Origin: Rhodobacter sp.
Lineage (GTDB): Bacteria > Pseudomonadota > Alphaproteobacteria > Rhodobacterales > Rhodobacteraceae
Length of the DNA stretch: 64,000 nt
Direction of reading: 5' to 3'
Assembly (NCBI GenBank): GCA_020637595.1
Contig: JACKKE010000015.1
Coordinates: 16,704 to 80,703, forward strand
Part shown: in pieces, positions 26,325 to 34,789 of the stretch
Numbering within the stretch: position 1 is the stretch's first letter
Layout: every line of letters begins with the position of its first letter
Translations under genes and position numbers: made by a program
The notes under the pieces: model-generated
What the model was told of the DNA's origin: nothing
Databases searched by the model: none
Seen by the model: the letters and a program-made list of their open reading frames with translations, nothing else

Positions 26325-28250
26325 ATGTCTGACCGTCCCGCGACGCCGCTGCTCGACCGTGTGCAATCGCCTGCCGACCTGAAACGCCTGAGCGACGCCC
26401 AGCTGCGGCAGGTGGCGGATGAGCTGCGCGCGGAAACGATCAGCGCGGTCAGCGAGACCGGCGGGCACCTGGGCGCGGGGCTGGGCGTGGTCGAACTGAC
26501 CGTGGCCCTGCACGCGGTCTTCGACACCCCGCGCGACCGGCTGATCTGGGATGTCTCGCACCAGTCCTATCCGCACAAGATCCTGACCGGGCGGCGCGAC
26601 CGTATCCGCACCCTGCGTCAGAAGGACGGGCTGAGCGGGTTCACCAAGCGCGCCGAGTCGGTCTATGACCCGTTCGGCACGGCGCACAGCTCGACCTCGA
26701 TCAGCGCGGCGCTGGGGTTCAAGGTGGCGCACGATCTGGGTGGCGCGCCCGATCCGGCGCTGGGCGATGCGATCGCGGTGATCGGTGATGGCTCGATGAG
26801 CGCCGGCATGGCCTTTGAGGCGCTGAACAACGCGGGCCATCTGGGCAAGCGGATGTTCGTGATCCTCAACGACAACGAAATGTCGATCGCGCCGCCGACC
26901 GGGGCGCTGTCGTCCTATCTGTCGCGGATCTATGCCGACAAACCGCTGCAGGATCTCAAGGCTGCGGCCAAGGGGGCGTTGTCCTTGCTGCCGCCGCCGC
27001 TGCAGGACGCGGCGCAGCAGTTCAAGGATATGGTCAAGCACGCGACCGTCGGCGGCACCCTGTTCGAGGAACTGGGATTCCATTACGTCGGCCCGATCGA
27101 CGGCCATGACATGGAGGCGCTGCTGGCCGTCCTGCGCACCGTGCATGCGCGCGCGACCAGGCCGACGCTGATCCATGTGCTGACCAAGAAGGGCAAGGGC
27201 TATCGCCCGGCCGAGACCGCCGCCGACAAGGGCCACGCCACGGCGCGGTTCGACGTGGTGACCGGCAAGCAGCATAAGGCGCCGTCGAACGCGCCCAGCT
27301 ATACCAAGGTCTTTGCCCAGTCGCTGATCGCCGAGGGCGAGGCCGACGACAAGATCGTCGCCGTCACCGCCGCGATGCCCGATGGCACCGGGTTGAACCT
27401 GTTTGCCGAACGCTTTCCCAGCCGCACCTTCGATGTGGGGATTGCCGAACAGCATGGCGTGACCTTCTGCGCCGGTCTGGCGGCGGGCGGGCTCAGGCCC
27501 TTCTGCGCGATGTATTCGACCTTCCTGCAGCGCGGCTATGACCAGGTCGTGCACGATGTGGCGCTGCAGAACCTGCCGGTGCGCTTTGCCATCGACCGCG
27601 CCGGTCTGGTGGGTGCGGATGGCGCAACCCACGCGGGGGCCTTTGACACGGCGTTCCTCGCGAACCTGCCGAACATGGTGGTGATGGCCGCCGCGGATGA
27701 GGCCGAGCTGGTGCACATGGTCGCCACCGCCGCCGCGCATGACAGTGGCCCCATCGCCTTCCGCTTTCCGCGTGGCGAGGGGGTGGGCGTCGAGATGCCC
27801 GAGCGTGGCGTGCCGTTGGAGATCGGCCGCGGCCGGATGATCCGCGAGGGCAAGCGCGTGGCGATCCTGTCCTTTGGCACCCGTCTGGCCGAGGTGATGA
27901 AGGCCGCCGAGGCGCTGGATGCGCGCGGCATCACGCCGACCGTCGCGGATGCCCGCTTTGCCAAGCCGCTGGATCGCGACCTGATCCTGCGGCTGGCGCA
28001 TGACCACGAGGCGCTGATCACCATCGAAGAGGGCGCGGTTGGCGGCTTTGGGTCGCATGTCGCGCAGCTTTTGGCCGAAGAAGGTGTGTTCGACACCGGG
28101 CTGAAGTTCCGCGCGATGGTGCTGCCCGATGTGTTCATCGACCAGGCCAGCCCCGAACAGATGTATGAAGCCGCCGGCCTCACCGCGCCCGACATTGAAG
28201 CCAAGGTGCTGTCGGCGCTGGGCGTGGCGGTGGTGGGCAAGCGGGCGTAA
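26325..28250 (+). CDS. dxs: 1-deoxy-D-xylulose-5-phosphate synthase
   Basis: This ~641-residue thiamine-diphosphate enzyme has HLGAGLGVVELTVALH, WDVSHQSYPHKILTGRR, and the ThDP/metal motif VIGDGSMSAGMAFEALNNAG. The C-terminal transketolase half contains VGIAEQHGVTFCAGLAAGG, DRAGLVGADGATHAG and a C-terminal lid with EEGAVGGFGSHVAQLL. It catalyses the first step of the MEP isoprenoid pathway. ATG 26325 is chosen over an in-frame start at 26310 because GGAGG lies just ahead of it. Confidence 0.96.
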   Translation: MSDRPATPLLDRVQSPADLKRLSDAQLRQVADELRAETISAVSETGGHLGAGLGVVELTVALHAVFDTPRDRLIWDVSHQSYPHKILTGRRDRIRTLRQKDGLSGFTKRAESVYDPFGTAHSSTSISAALGFKVAHDLGGAPDPALGDAIAVIGDGSMSAGMAFEALNNAGHLGKRMFVILNDNEMSIAPPTGALSSYLSRIYADKPLQDLKAAAKGALSLLPPPLQDAAQQFKDMVKHATVGGTLFEELGFHYVGPIDGHDMEALLAVLRTVHARATRPTLIHVLTKKGKGYRPAETAADKGHATARFDVVTGKQHKAPSNAPSYTKVFAQSLIAEGEADDKIVAVTAAMPDGTGLNLFAERFPSRTFDVGIAEQHGVTFCAGLAAGGLRPFCAMYSTFLQRGYDQVVHDVALQNLPVRFAIDRAGLVGADGATHAGAFDTAFLANLPNMVVMAAADEAELVHMVATAAAHDSGPIAFRFPRGEGVGVEMPERGVPLEIGRGRMIREGKRVAILSFGTRLAEVMKAAEALDARGITPTVADARFAKPLDRDLILRLAHDHEALITIEEGAVGGFGSHVAQLLAEEGVFDTGLKFRAMVLPDVFIDQASPEQMYEAAGLTAPDIEAKVLSALGVAVVGKRA

Positions 28251-28260
28251 AAACGGCGAA

Positions 28261-28290
28261 CCCCGCGAGGACCTTTCGGCTGTCGCGGGG
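28261..28290 (+). terminator. Hairpin downstream of dxs
   Basis: CCCCGCGA at 28261-28268 pairs with TCGCGGGG at 28283-28290, with a 14-base loop, 10 bp after the dxs stop. No T-run follows, so it may be a weak or Rho-assisted terminator or an mRNA-stabilising hairpin. Confidence 0.45.
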
Positions 28291-28436
28291 CTCTATCGAA
28301 TTGAGGGCTTAACGTTGCCCTCGACAGCCGCAGATATAGTGGGAAAATATTCCCATCGCAAGTTTTCCTTGACTCTCGCATAGATTGATTGACGAAAATA
28401 CGACTCATCATCCAGATCTAGTGTGGTTTCGGGACT

Positions 28437-29066
28437 TTGGTCGTAAATGCGCTGTCCAGTCAACGGTTCAAGCCATATCTGCTGGCGGCCAATTTCGATC
28501 AAGAGACTGCGCTGCAGCTCTATTTCTGGAATCTCAGGATAAGCGCGTCGTTTTATCCGCTTCTCGGGATGACCGAGATTGTTTTGCGCAACAGTGTTTC
28601 AGATCGTATCCGCGCCGTTCATGGGCAAGAGTGGTGGGACGATCCGCAGTTTCACCTGAGCATCGGCCGCCAGGCCAAGGGAATTGTCCTGCGGGCGCGT
28701 AAAAAACGGAACGAGATCAAAGGCAGGGTCACTCACGGTTGTATGGTGGCAGAACTCACTTTCGGGTTCTGGGCGAATATGCTGCTTGCGAAATACGAAG
28801 AGAGCTATTGGACACCCATTGCGGATTCCTTTCCGCATGTCCCGGCGGGCATGACATTCGAAACGCTGTCGAGGAAATGTGACCGGGTTGTTTCCTTGCG
28901 AAACCGGATTTTCCATCACGAGCCGATCTTCAAGCGAAACATTTCGGAAGACTATCGGGACGCATTGGAATTGGTGTCCTGGCTGAACCCTGAGGCAGCA
29001 GCGTGGATCCGACCGCAACTCGATATCATGGCCGTTCTGCGTGAGCGTCCACGTCGCCGGGTCTGA
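28437..29066 (+). CDS. Abi-like (Abi_2 type) HEPN-domain protein
   Basis: This 209-residue helical protein, probably starting at TTG 28437 (an in-frame TAG lies at 28419), contains LSSQRFKPYLLAAN, ALQLYFWNLRIS, GMTEIVLRNSVSDRI and VAELTFGFWANML. It has the HEPN RNase signature R-x4-H in LRNRIFHHEPIF (Arg155, His160). This layout matches Abi-like proteins linked to phage abortive infection; many HEPN domains are RNA-cleaving toxins. The gene and the ~190 bp before it are clearly lower in G+C than the neighbours, suggesting transfer. No antitoxin partner is visible. Activity is inferred only. Confidence 0.78.
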   Translation: MVVNALSSQRFKPYLLAANFDQETALQLYFWNLRISASFYPLLGMTEIVLRNSVSDRIRAVHGQEWWDDPQFHLSIGRQAKGIVLRARKKRNEIKGRVTHGCMVAELTFGFWANMLLAKYEESYWTPIADSFPHVPAGMTFETLSRKCDRVVSLRNRIFHHEPIFKRNISEDYRDALELVSWLNPEAAAWIRPQLDIMAVLRERPRRRV

Positions 29067-29213
29067 CCGCCGCGACGCCCCTTGTCGCCACGGGTCTGCT
29101 CTGCCATCTTGGCGCATGGAAACGCCTTCTCCCTGTCAGACGCTCTGTCACACACCCGCCGCAGACCTGCGGCAGGGAACGGGGTGATGCATGTATTGAG
29201 CAAAGAGATCTGA

Positions 29214-30689
29214 ATGAAACCCACCCGTTCCCTGCCGGTCCAGACCGCCCCCGCCGCCGAGCCCCGCGCCTTTACCGACGCGAAAGAGGCCGTGGCGCAT
29301 TTGCGGGCGCTATACGATCAGGCGACCGATTTCCTGGTGCAGCAGTTCCGGGCGACGCTGCAGGACGGCCAGCCGACCGCGCGGTATCGCGCCTATTACC
29401 CGGAAATCCGGCTGACCACGACGACCTATGACATCCCCGACAGCCGCCTGTCCTTCGGCTATGTCCCTGAGCCCGGCACCTATGCCAGCACGATCACCCG
29501 GCCCGACCTGTTCCGCAATTATCTGGAACAACAGATCGGCCTTCTGCTGCGGAACCACCACCAGCCGGTGCGCGTCGGCTATTCCGACACGCCGATTCCG
29601 CTGCATTTCGCGATGGCCGGGCGCAGCGACATTACGCTGGACGGTGAGCTGAATTTCTCGATGCGCGACGTGTTCGACGTGCCGGACCTGTCGACGACGA
29701 ATGACGACATCGTCAACGGCGAGGGGGTGCGCAACGCCGATGGCTCGGTGCCGCTGGCGCCCTTTACCGCGCAGCGCGTCGACTATTCGCTGGCGCGGCT
29801 CGCGCATTATACGGCGACGGATCCGGGGTATTTCCAGAACCACGTCCTGTTCACGAACTATCAGTTCTATGTCGATGAGTTCGAGGCCTATGCCCGCAAG
29901 GCGCTGGCCGATCCTGCCAGCGGCTACCAGGCCTTCGTCGCGCCCGGCAATGCCCGCATCACCGATCCGGCCGGCACGTTGACCGCGCTGCCGCGGCTGC
30001 CGCAGATGCCGGCCTATCACCTGACCCGGCCCGACGGGCAGGGGATCACGCTGGTCAACATCGGCGTGGGCCCCTCGAACGCCAAGACCGCGACCGACCA
30101 TATCGCCGTCCTGCGCCCGCATGCCTGGCTGATGGTCGGCCATTGCGCGGGGCTCAGGAACTCGCAAAGCCTTGGCGATTTCGTGCTGGCCCATGCCTAC
30201 CTGCGCGAGGACAAGGTGCTGGACGACGATCTGCCGGTCTGGGTGCCGATCCCCGCGCTGGCCGAGATCCAGATCGCGCTGCAGGAGGCCGTGGCCGAGA
30301 TCACCCGGCTCGAGGGCTATGAACTGAAGCGGATCATGCGCACCGGCACCGTCGCCACCGTCGACAACCGCAACTGGGAGTTGCGCGACCAGTCCGGCCC
30401 GGTGCAGCGCCTCAGCCAGTCGCGGGCGATCGCGCTGGACATGGAAAGCGCCACCATTGCCGCCAACGGCTTCCGCTTCCGGGTGCCCTATGGCACGCTG
30501 TTGTGCGTGTCCGACAAGCCGCTACACGGCGAGTTGAAGCTGCCTGGCATGGCCTCGGCTTTTTATCGCACACAGGTTTCGCGGCATCTCCTGATCGGCG
30601 TGCGGTCGATGGAGCGACTGCGCGATATGCCACTGGATCGCATCCATTCCCGCAAGCTGCGCAGTTTCGACGAGACGGCGTTCCTCTGA
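29214..30689 (+). CDS. amn: AMP nucleosidase
   Basis: This 491-residue protein has the AMN N-terminal domain (SFGYVPEPGTYASTITRPD, residues ~83-101). Its C-terminal phosphorylase-like domain has NIGVGPSNAKTATDHIAVLRPHAWLMVGHCAGL (near residue 280) and the nucleoside site AIALDMESATIAANG. It hydrolyses AMP to adenine and ribose 5-phosphate. Length matches E. coli Amn (~484). It is on the plus strand after the Abi-like gene, with a moderate ribosome-binding site. Confidence 0.95.
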   Translation: MKPTRSLPVQTAPAAEPRAFTDAKEAVAHLRALYDQATDFLVQQFRATLQDGQPTARYRAYYPEIRLTTTTYDIPDSRLSFGYVPEPGTYASTITRPDLFRNYLEQQIGLLLRNHHQPVRVGYSDTPIPLHFAMAGRSDITLDGELNFSMRDVFDVPDLSTTNDDIVNGEGVRNADGSVPLAPFTAQRVDYSLARLAHYTATDPGYFQNHVLFTNYQFYVDEFEAYARKALADPASGYQAFVAPGNARITDPAGTLTALPRLPQMPAYHLTRPDGQGITLVNIGVGPSNAKTATDHIAVLRPHAWLMVGHCAGLRNSQSLGDFVLAHAYLREDKVLDDDLPVWVPIPALAEIQIALQEAVAEITRLEGYELKRIMRTGTVATVDNRNWELRDQSGPVQRLSQSRAIALDMESATIAANGFRFRVPYGTLLCVSDKPLHGELKLPGMASAFYRTQVSRHLLIGVRSMERLRDMPLDRIHSRKLRSFDETAFL

Positions 30690-30847
30690 GCAAGATGTCG
30701 CAGCGTCAGGCGCCAATTTTTCAGACATTTTGCGGGGCCACGGGCCTGTTTGCGATTGTCTGAGGCAGTTCTTGTCGATACACGCCTTGCAATCGTGCCC
30801 CGCGATCAGACCAGCGGGGCCCAGGGCTTACTAACGGAGATCGAACG

Positions 30848-31135
30848 ATGACCAACAAGCCGATGACCAAGACGCAGCTCGTTGCCGCCCTCGCCGAAGA
30901 AATGGGTGCGGACAAGAAGACCGCCGCCGCCGCTCTCGACGGTGTGGCTGCGATCGTGGCCCGCGAAATCGCTGCCGGTGGTGCCGTCGCCCTGCCGGGG
31001 ATCGGCAAGGTTGTGTGCCGCGCCCGCCCCGAGCGCGAAGTCCGCAACCCCGCCACCGGCGAGACCATCACCAAGCCGGCCGACCGTGCCGTCAAGGTGA
31101 CCGTCGCCAAGGCGCTGAAAGACGCCGTCGCCTGA
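30848..31135 (+). CDS. hup: HU-family nucleoid-associated DNA-binding protein
   Basis: This 95-residue protein has the IHF/HU core: LVAALAEEMGADKKTAAAALDGVAAIVAREI, GGAVALPGIGKV, and the beta-arm region RPEREVRNPATGETITKPADRAVKVTV, with a proline in the NPATGE turn. The arm is slightly short of the basic character usual for HU. It compacts DNA and assists recombination and repair. It is monocistronic, with a terminator just after the stop. Confidence 0.93.
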   Translation: MTNKPMTKTQLVAALAEEMGADKKTAAAALDGVAAIVAREIAAGGAVALPGIGKVVCRARPEREVRNPATGETITKPADRAVKVTVAKALKDAVA

Positions 31136-31162
31136 GTTCAGGCTGGTTGCGTACTGTGTTTG

Positions 31163-31188
31163 GGCCGCCCATTCGGGGCGGCCTTTTT
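31163..31188 (+). terminator. Rho-independent terminator after hup
   Basis: GGCCGCCC at 31163-31170 pairs with the GGGCGGCC that ends at 31182, followed by a T-run at 31183-31187. It is 27 bp past the hup stop codon and just before the convergent alkB stop at 31197. Confidence 0.9.
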
Positions 31189-31196
31189 ATTTCGGA

Positions 31197-32327
31197 TCAG
31201 GGGGTGCCGCGCGGCATCGGCGTGGTGCCCGCCTTGTAGTCCGACCAGTCGGTGATGTCGGGATAGAAGGCCCTGCGCCAGGCGCGCACCCTCGGGTTCA
31301 TCAGCCGCCGCCACAGGGGCGGGACCGAGGCCGCGACCACCATCGCCTGATAGCCCAGCGGCAGCTGCGGGGCCTCGGCCTCGTCATAGGTCTGCAGCAG
31401 GGGAAAGCGGCGGTCAGGTTTATAGTGGTGGTCGGAATGGCGCTGCAAGTTGATGAACAGCCAGTTCGACGCGGTATGCGCGGCGTTCCAGCTGTGATGC
31501 GGCTGGACATGCTCATAGCGCCCGTCGCCCAGGTGCCGGCGGGTCAGGCCGTAGTGTTCGACGTAATTCGTCAGCTCCAGCAGCCAGATCGCCACGGCGG
31601 CCTGCACCACGAACAGCACCAGCCCCCAGCCGCCTCCCAGCCCCCAGGCGAGAGCGATGAACCCGACCTGCAGCAGGGCATAGCGCCAGAACGGGTTTGA
31701 CGGATGCCAGACCGGCCGCCCGGCGCGGGCCAGCATCGCGCGCTCGGCCCGCCAGGCGGAACCGGGACAGGTGGCCAGCACGCGGCCAAAGAACCGCCAG
31801 AAGCCTTCGTTATAGCGCGCGGTGACGGAATCGCGGGGCGTGCCGACCCAGAGGTGATGCACCCGCAGATGTTCGGTGCGGAAATGGCTGTAGAGGACGG
31901 AGGCCATCAACAGATCGCCCAGTCCCCGTTCCAGCGCGGTTTTTTGGTGCATCAGCTCATGGGCATAGACGATCCCCACCCCGCCCGAGGCCAGCCCGAT
32001 CGCCATGAACAGCAGCAGCTGCTCATGCATCGCCAGATGGGGGCTGTGCGTCACCCACCAGATCGTGCCGAACACCACGGTGGTCTGGATCGGAAACCAG
32101 ATCAGCGTGACGGCGCGATACCAGAACAGATCGGCCAGCGGCACGTCGGTCGCGGGGTTTTCGGTGTTCAGGCCCAGCAGCCGGTCCAGCAGCGTGATCA
32201 CCCCGAAGGCATAGACCCAGCTGAGCGCCAGCCATCCCCCGCCCCATGCTGCGCCGAGCACGAAGATCGGCACGAACCCCAGCGAGAGCCAGAAGGGAAG
32301 CGCGGCGGTGAGGCGTCCTGCGGGCAT
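31197..32327 (-). CDS. alkB: Alkane 1-monooxygenase (AlkB family)
   Basis: This 376-residue integral membrane di-iron enzyme has the His boxes HELMHQKTALERG, HFRTEHLRVHHLWVG, NYVEHYGLTRRHLGDGRYEHV and LQRHSDHHYKPDRRFP, in the order and spacing of AlkB hydroxylases. Four or more hydrophobic segments flank them. It hydroxylates the terminal carbon of alkanes using rubredoxin-delivered electrons; no rubredoxin or reductase gene is in the window. The strong GGAGG before ATG 32327 supports this start. Confidence 0.92.
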   Translation of the reverse strand: MPAGRLTAALPFWLSLGFVPIFVLGAAWGGGWLALSWVYAFGVITLLDRLLGLNTENPATDVPLADLFWYRAVTLIWFPIQTTVVFGTIWWVTHSPHLAMHEQLLLFMAIGLASGGVGIVYAHELMHQKTALERGLGDLLMASVLYSHFRTEHLRVHHLWVGTPRDSVTARYNEGFWRFFGRVLATCPGSAWRAERAMLARAGRPVWHPSNPFWRYALLQVGFIALAWGLGGGWGLVLFVVQAAVAIWLLELTNYVEHYGLTRRHLGDGRYEHVQPHHSWNAAHTASNWLFINLQRHSDHHYKPDRRFPLLQTYDEAEAPQLPLGYQAMVVAASVPPLWRRLMNPRVRAWRRAFYPDITDWSDYKAGTTPMPRGTP

Positions 32328-32348
32328 GGTGAACCTCCGACCGGCAGT

Positions 32349-33422
32349 CTAGCGCGGCGGTGGGTCGGCGAAAAGATCGCCGGTCGCCGCATGCTCCCAA
32401 ACCTTGCGCATCACCGTCGGCAGGCTGGCGGGGTCGAAGCCGGGCTGAAACGCCCCGCGCAGGGGTTGCGCGGTCGCTGGCAGGCGCGCGGTCAGCACCG
32501 TCAGTTCCAGGTGGAAATGGGTGAAGGTGTGGCGCACCGTGCCGGGCAGGGTGGACCAGTCGGCGGGCACGGGCGGTGCGGGGACAGGGGCCTCGGACCA
32601 GTCGCTGCCGGGCCAGCCGGGCATCCCGCCCAGAAGCCCGCGCGCCGGGCGCGTTTCGACCAGCGGCGCGCCATCCTCGCGCAGCGCGACATAGGCAAAG
32701 CCCCGGCGCTGGGGTTTCGCTGCTTTGGGCGCCTTGGCGGGCAGGCTGGCGGCGATGCCCTGCGCCTGCGCCGCGCAGAACCCGGCCAGCGGGCACTCGG
32801 CGCAGCGCGGGTTGCGCGGGGTGCAGATGGTCGCGCCCAGATCCATCATTGCCTGCGCGAAATCGCCGGGGCGCTGGGTGGGGGTCAGGGTCTCGGCCAG
32901 ACGGGTCAGCGCGGGCTTCGATTTCGGCAGGGGCTCGGTCACCGCGAAGAGCCGCGACACGACGCGCTCGACATTACCGTCGACCACGGTTTCCGGCTGA
33001 TCATACGCGATCGCCGCGATCGCCGCCGAGGTATAGGCCCCGACCCCCGGCAGGGCGCGCAACCCCTCGCGGTCGGTCGGAAACCCGCCCTGCGCCGCCA
33101 CCGCCCGCGCACAGGCCAGCAGGTTGCGGGCGCGGGCGTAGTATCCCAGCCCCGCCCATTCGGCCATCACCGCCGCGTCCTCGGCCGCGGCCAGCGCCTG
33201 CACATCGGGCCAGCGCGCCGTGAAGCGGTGGAAATAGTCGCGCACCGCCGCGACGGTGGTCTGCTGCAGCATCACTTCGCTCAGCCAGACACGATAGGGA
33301 TCGGGGCGGATGCCGGCCGCGCCCTCGGCCGGGCCGATGCGCCAGGGCAGCACCCGCGCCGCGCTGTCATACCAGCGCAGCAGCGCGCCCGAGACCTGAT
33401 TCGGGTCGATTTCGTCACGCAT
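32349..33422 (-). CDS. mutY: A/G-specific adenine glycosylase MutY
   Basis: This 357-residue base-excision enzyme has EVMLQQTTVAAV near residue 50, the helix-hairpin-helix LRALPGVGAYTSAAI, and the catalytic Asp in VVDGNVERV. The 4Fe-4S cluster motif is C-x6-C-x2-C-x5-C in ICTPRNPRCAECPLAGFC. A C-terminal Nudix-like 8-oxoG recognition domain follows (HTFTHFHLELTV). It removes adenine opposite 8-oxoguanine. It is oriented away from the plus-strand DciA-like gene. Confidence 0.95.
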   Translation of the reverse strand: MRDEIDPNQVSGALLRWYDSAARVLPWRIGPAEGAAGIRPDPYRVWLSEVMLQQTTVAAVRDYFHRFTARWPDVQALAAAEDAAVMAEWAGLGYYARARNLLACARAVAAQGGFPTDREGLRALPGVGAYTSAAIAAIAYDQPETVVDGNVERVVSRLFAVTEPLPKSKPALTRLAETLTPTQRPGDFAQAMMDLGATICTPRNPRCAECPLAGFCAAQAQGIAASLPAKAPKAAKPQRRGFAYVALREDGAPLVETRPARGLLGGMPGWPGSDWSEAPVPAPPVPADWSTLPGTVRHTFTHFHLELTVLTARLPATAQPLRGAFQPGFDPASLPTVMRKVWEHAATGDLFADPPPR

Positions 33423-33509
33423 TCTTGACGCCCCTCGTCTTGGTCCCTCTGGCCTTGGCCCGTGAACTCACTAGAATAAGCAGAGCCAACAGGAAAGCCG
33501 CCTCGCCGC

Positions 33510-34091
33510 ATGAAAGCGCCCGCCGACACCAAGCCGACCCAGCAAAGCCGCGGCGCGCGGCGGATGCGGGGATTCGAGGCTGCGGGCGGCCTCCTGCGCG
33601 ATCCGATCCGCAAGGCTGGCGAGACCCGCGGCTTTGCCGTGACAAAACTGCTGACCCATTGGGCCGAAGTCGCCGGGCCGGATCTGGCGCCGCTCTGCCG
33701 GCCGGTCAAGATCAGCTATGGGCAAGGGGGCCTTGGTGCCACGCTGACGCTGCTGTCATCGGGGGCCGCGGCGCCCCTGGTGCAGATGCAGATCGACCGG
33801 CTGCGCGACAAGGTGAACGCGATCTATGGCTATGCCGCGATCGCCCGGATCCGCCTGACCCAGACCGCCGCCGAGGGGTTCGGCCCCGGGCTGGCCGAGG
33901 CGCAGCGCCCCTTCGGGGAGTCGAATATCACCGTCCCGTCGCCGCAGGCGCTGGCCCGTGCGCGGGCGGTGGTGGACGGATTGACCGAAGGGGTCGGTGA
34001 TGACGGGCTGAAATCCGCGCTCGACCGGCTTGCCAGCAATGTATTGATGCGACAGACACGACGCGGACCCTCCGGGTCCGATACGCAATGA
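33510..34091 (+). CDS. DUF721 (DciA-like) protein
   Basis: This 193-residue protein has the DUF721 core: GFAVTKLLTHWAEVAGPDLAPLCRPVKI near residues 40-67 and APLVQMQIDRLRDKVNAIYG near residue 90. In other bacteria, DUF721/DciA members load replicative helicase. It has a long C-terminal extension. It is divergent from mutY and is followed at once by dsbA, whose start region overlaps its stop. Confidence 0.85.
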   Translation: MKAPADTKPTQQSRGARRMRGFEAAGGLLRDPIRKAGETRGFAVTKLLTHWAEVAGPDLAPLCRPVKISYGQGGLGATLTLLSSGAAAPLVQMQIDRLRDKVNAIYGYAAIARIRLTQTAAEGFGPGLAEAQRPFGESNITVPSPQALARARAVVDGLTEGVGDDGLKSALDRLASNVLMRQTRRGPSGSDTQ

Positions 34092-34102
34092 AAGGATTTT
34101 CG

Positions 34103-34789
34103 ATGCAACGACGCACGCTTCTGCTTTCGGGTGCAGCCCTCGTGGCCGCCGGCGGCTACGCGACCTGGCGCTCGCTGGGGGGTGGTGCGCCCGATATGGC
34201 CAGCAGCCTGATCCTGCCGGGCGCGGCCCAGGCACAGACCGCCGAGGGAGAGGTCGACACCTCGCGCGTGGTCGAGATGACGATGGGCAACCCCGACGCC
34301 GCCGTGACGGTCATGGAATTCGCGTCGTTCACCTGCCCGCATTGCGCGCATTTCCATTCCGATGTCTGGCCGCAGTTCAAGGCCGCCTATATCGACACCG
34401 GCTTGGTGCGCTTTGTCTACCGCGAGGTCTATTTCGACGCCTATGGCCTCTGGGCGGCGCTGGTCGCGCGTTGTGGCGGCGAGATGCGCTATTTCGGCAT
34501 CGTCGACATGCTCTATGACGAGCAGAACGAATGGGCCCGTGGCGAGGACGCCAATGCTGTGGCCGACAACCTGCGCCGGATCGGCCGCCGTGCCGGGATG
34601 ACCGACGAGCAGCTGAACGCATGCCTGACCGACCGCGACATGGCGCTGGCGATGATGGAGGTCTATCGCCAAGGGATGGAGGAATACGGCATCCGCGGCA
34701 CGCCGTCCTTTGTCATCAACGGCACGACCTATTCCAACATGGGCTTTGACGAGTTCGCCCAGATCATCGACCCGCTGCTGGAGGGCTGA
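34103..34789 (+). CDS. DsbA-family thiol-disulfide oxidoreductase
   Basis: This 228-residue exported thioredoxin-fold protein has an N-terminal signal (MQRRTLLLSGAALVAAGGYA), the CPHC active site at residues 78-81 (SFTCPHCAHFH), and the cis-Pro loop GTPSFVING near residue 198. ATG 34103 is preferred over ATG 34088 (which overlaps the DciA-like stop) because AAAGGA lies 6-11 bases ahead of it. It likely oxidises or isomerises disulfides in the periplasm. The next gene, a CoA transferase, starts at its last stop base (TGATG). Confidence 0.9.
   Translation: MQRRTLLLSGAALVAAGGYATWRSLGGGAPDMASSLILPGAAQAQTAEGEVDTSRVVEMTMGNPDAAVTVMEFASFTCPHCAHFHSDVWPQFKAAYIDTGLVRFVYREVYFDAYGLWAALVARCGGEMRYFGIVDMLYDEQNEWARGEDANAVADNLRRIGRRAGMTDEQLNACLTDRDMALAMMEVYRQGMEEYGIRGTPSFVINGTTYSNMGFDEFAQIIDPLLEG

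Noticed and set aside
28251..28436. A small antitoxin gene before the Abi-like gene
   Set aside because: No open frame with a ribosome-binding site and reasonable codons is present in this AT-rich stretch.
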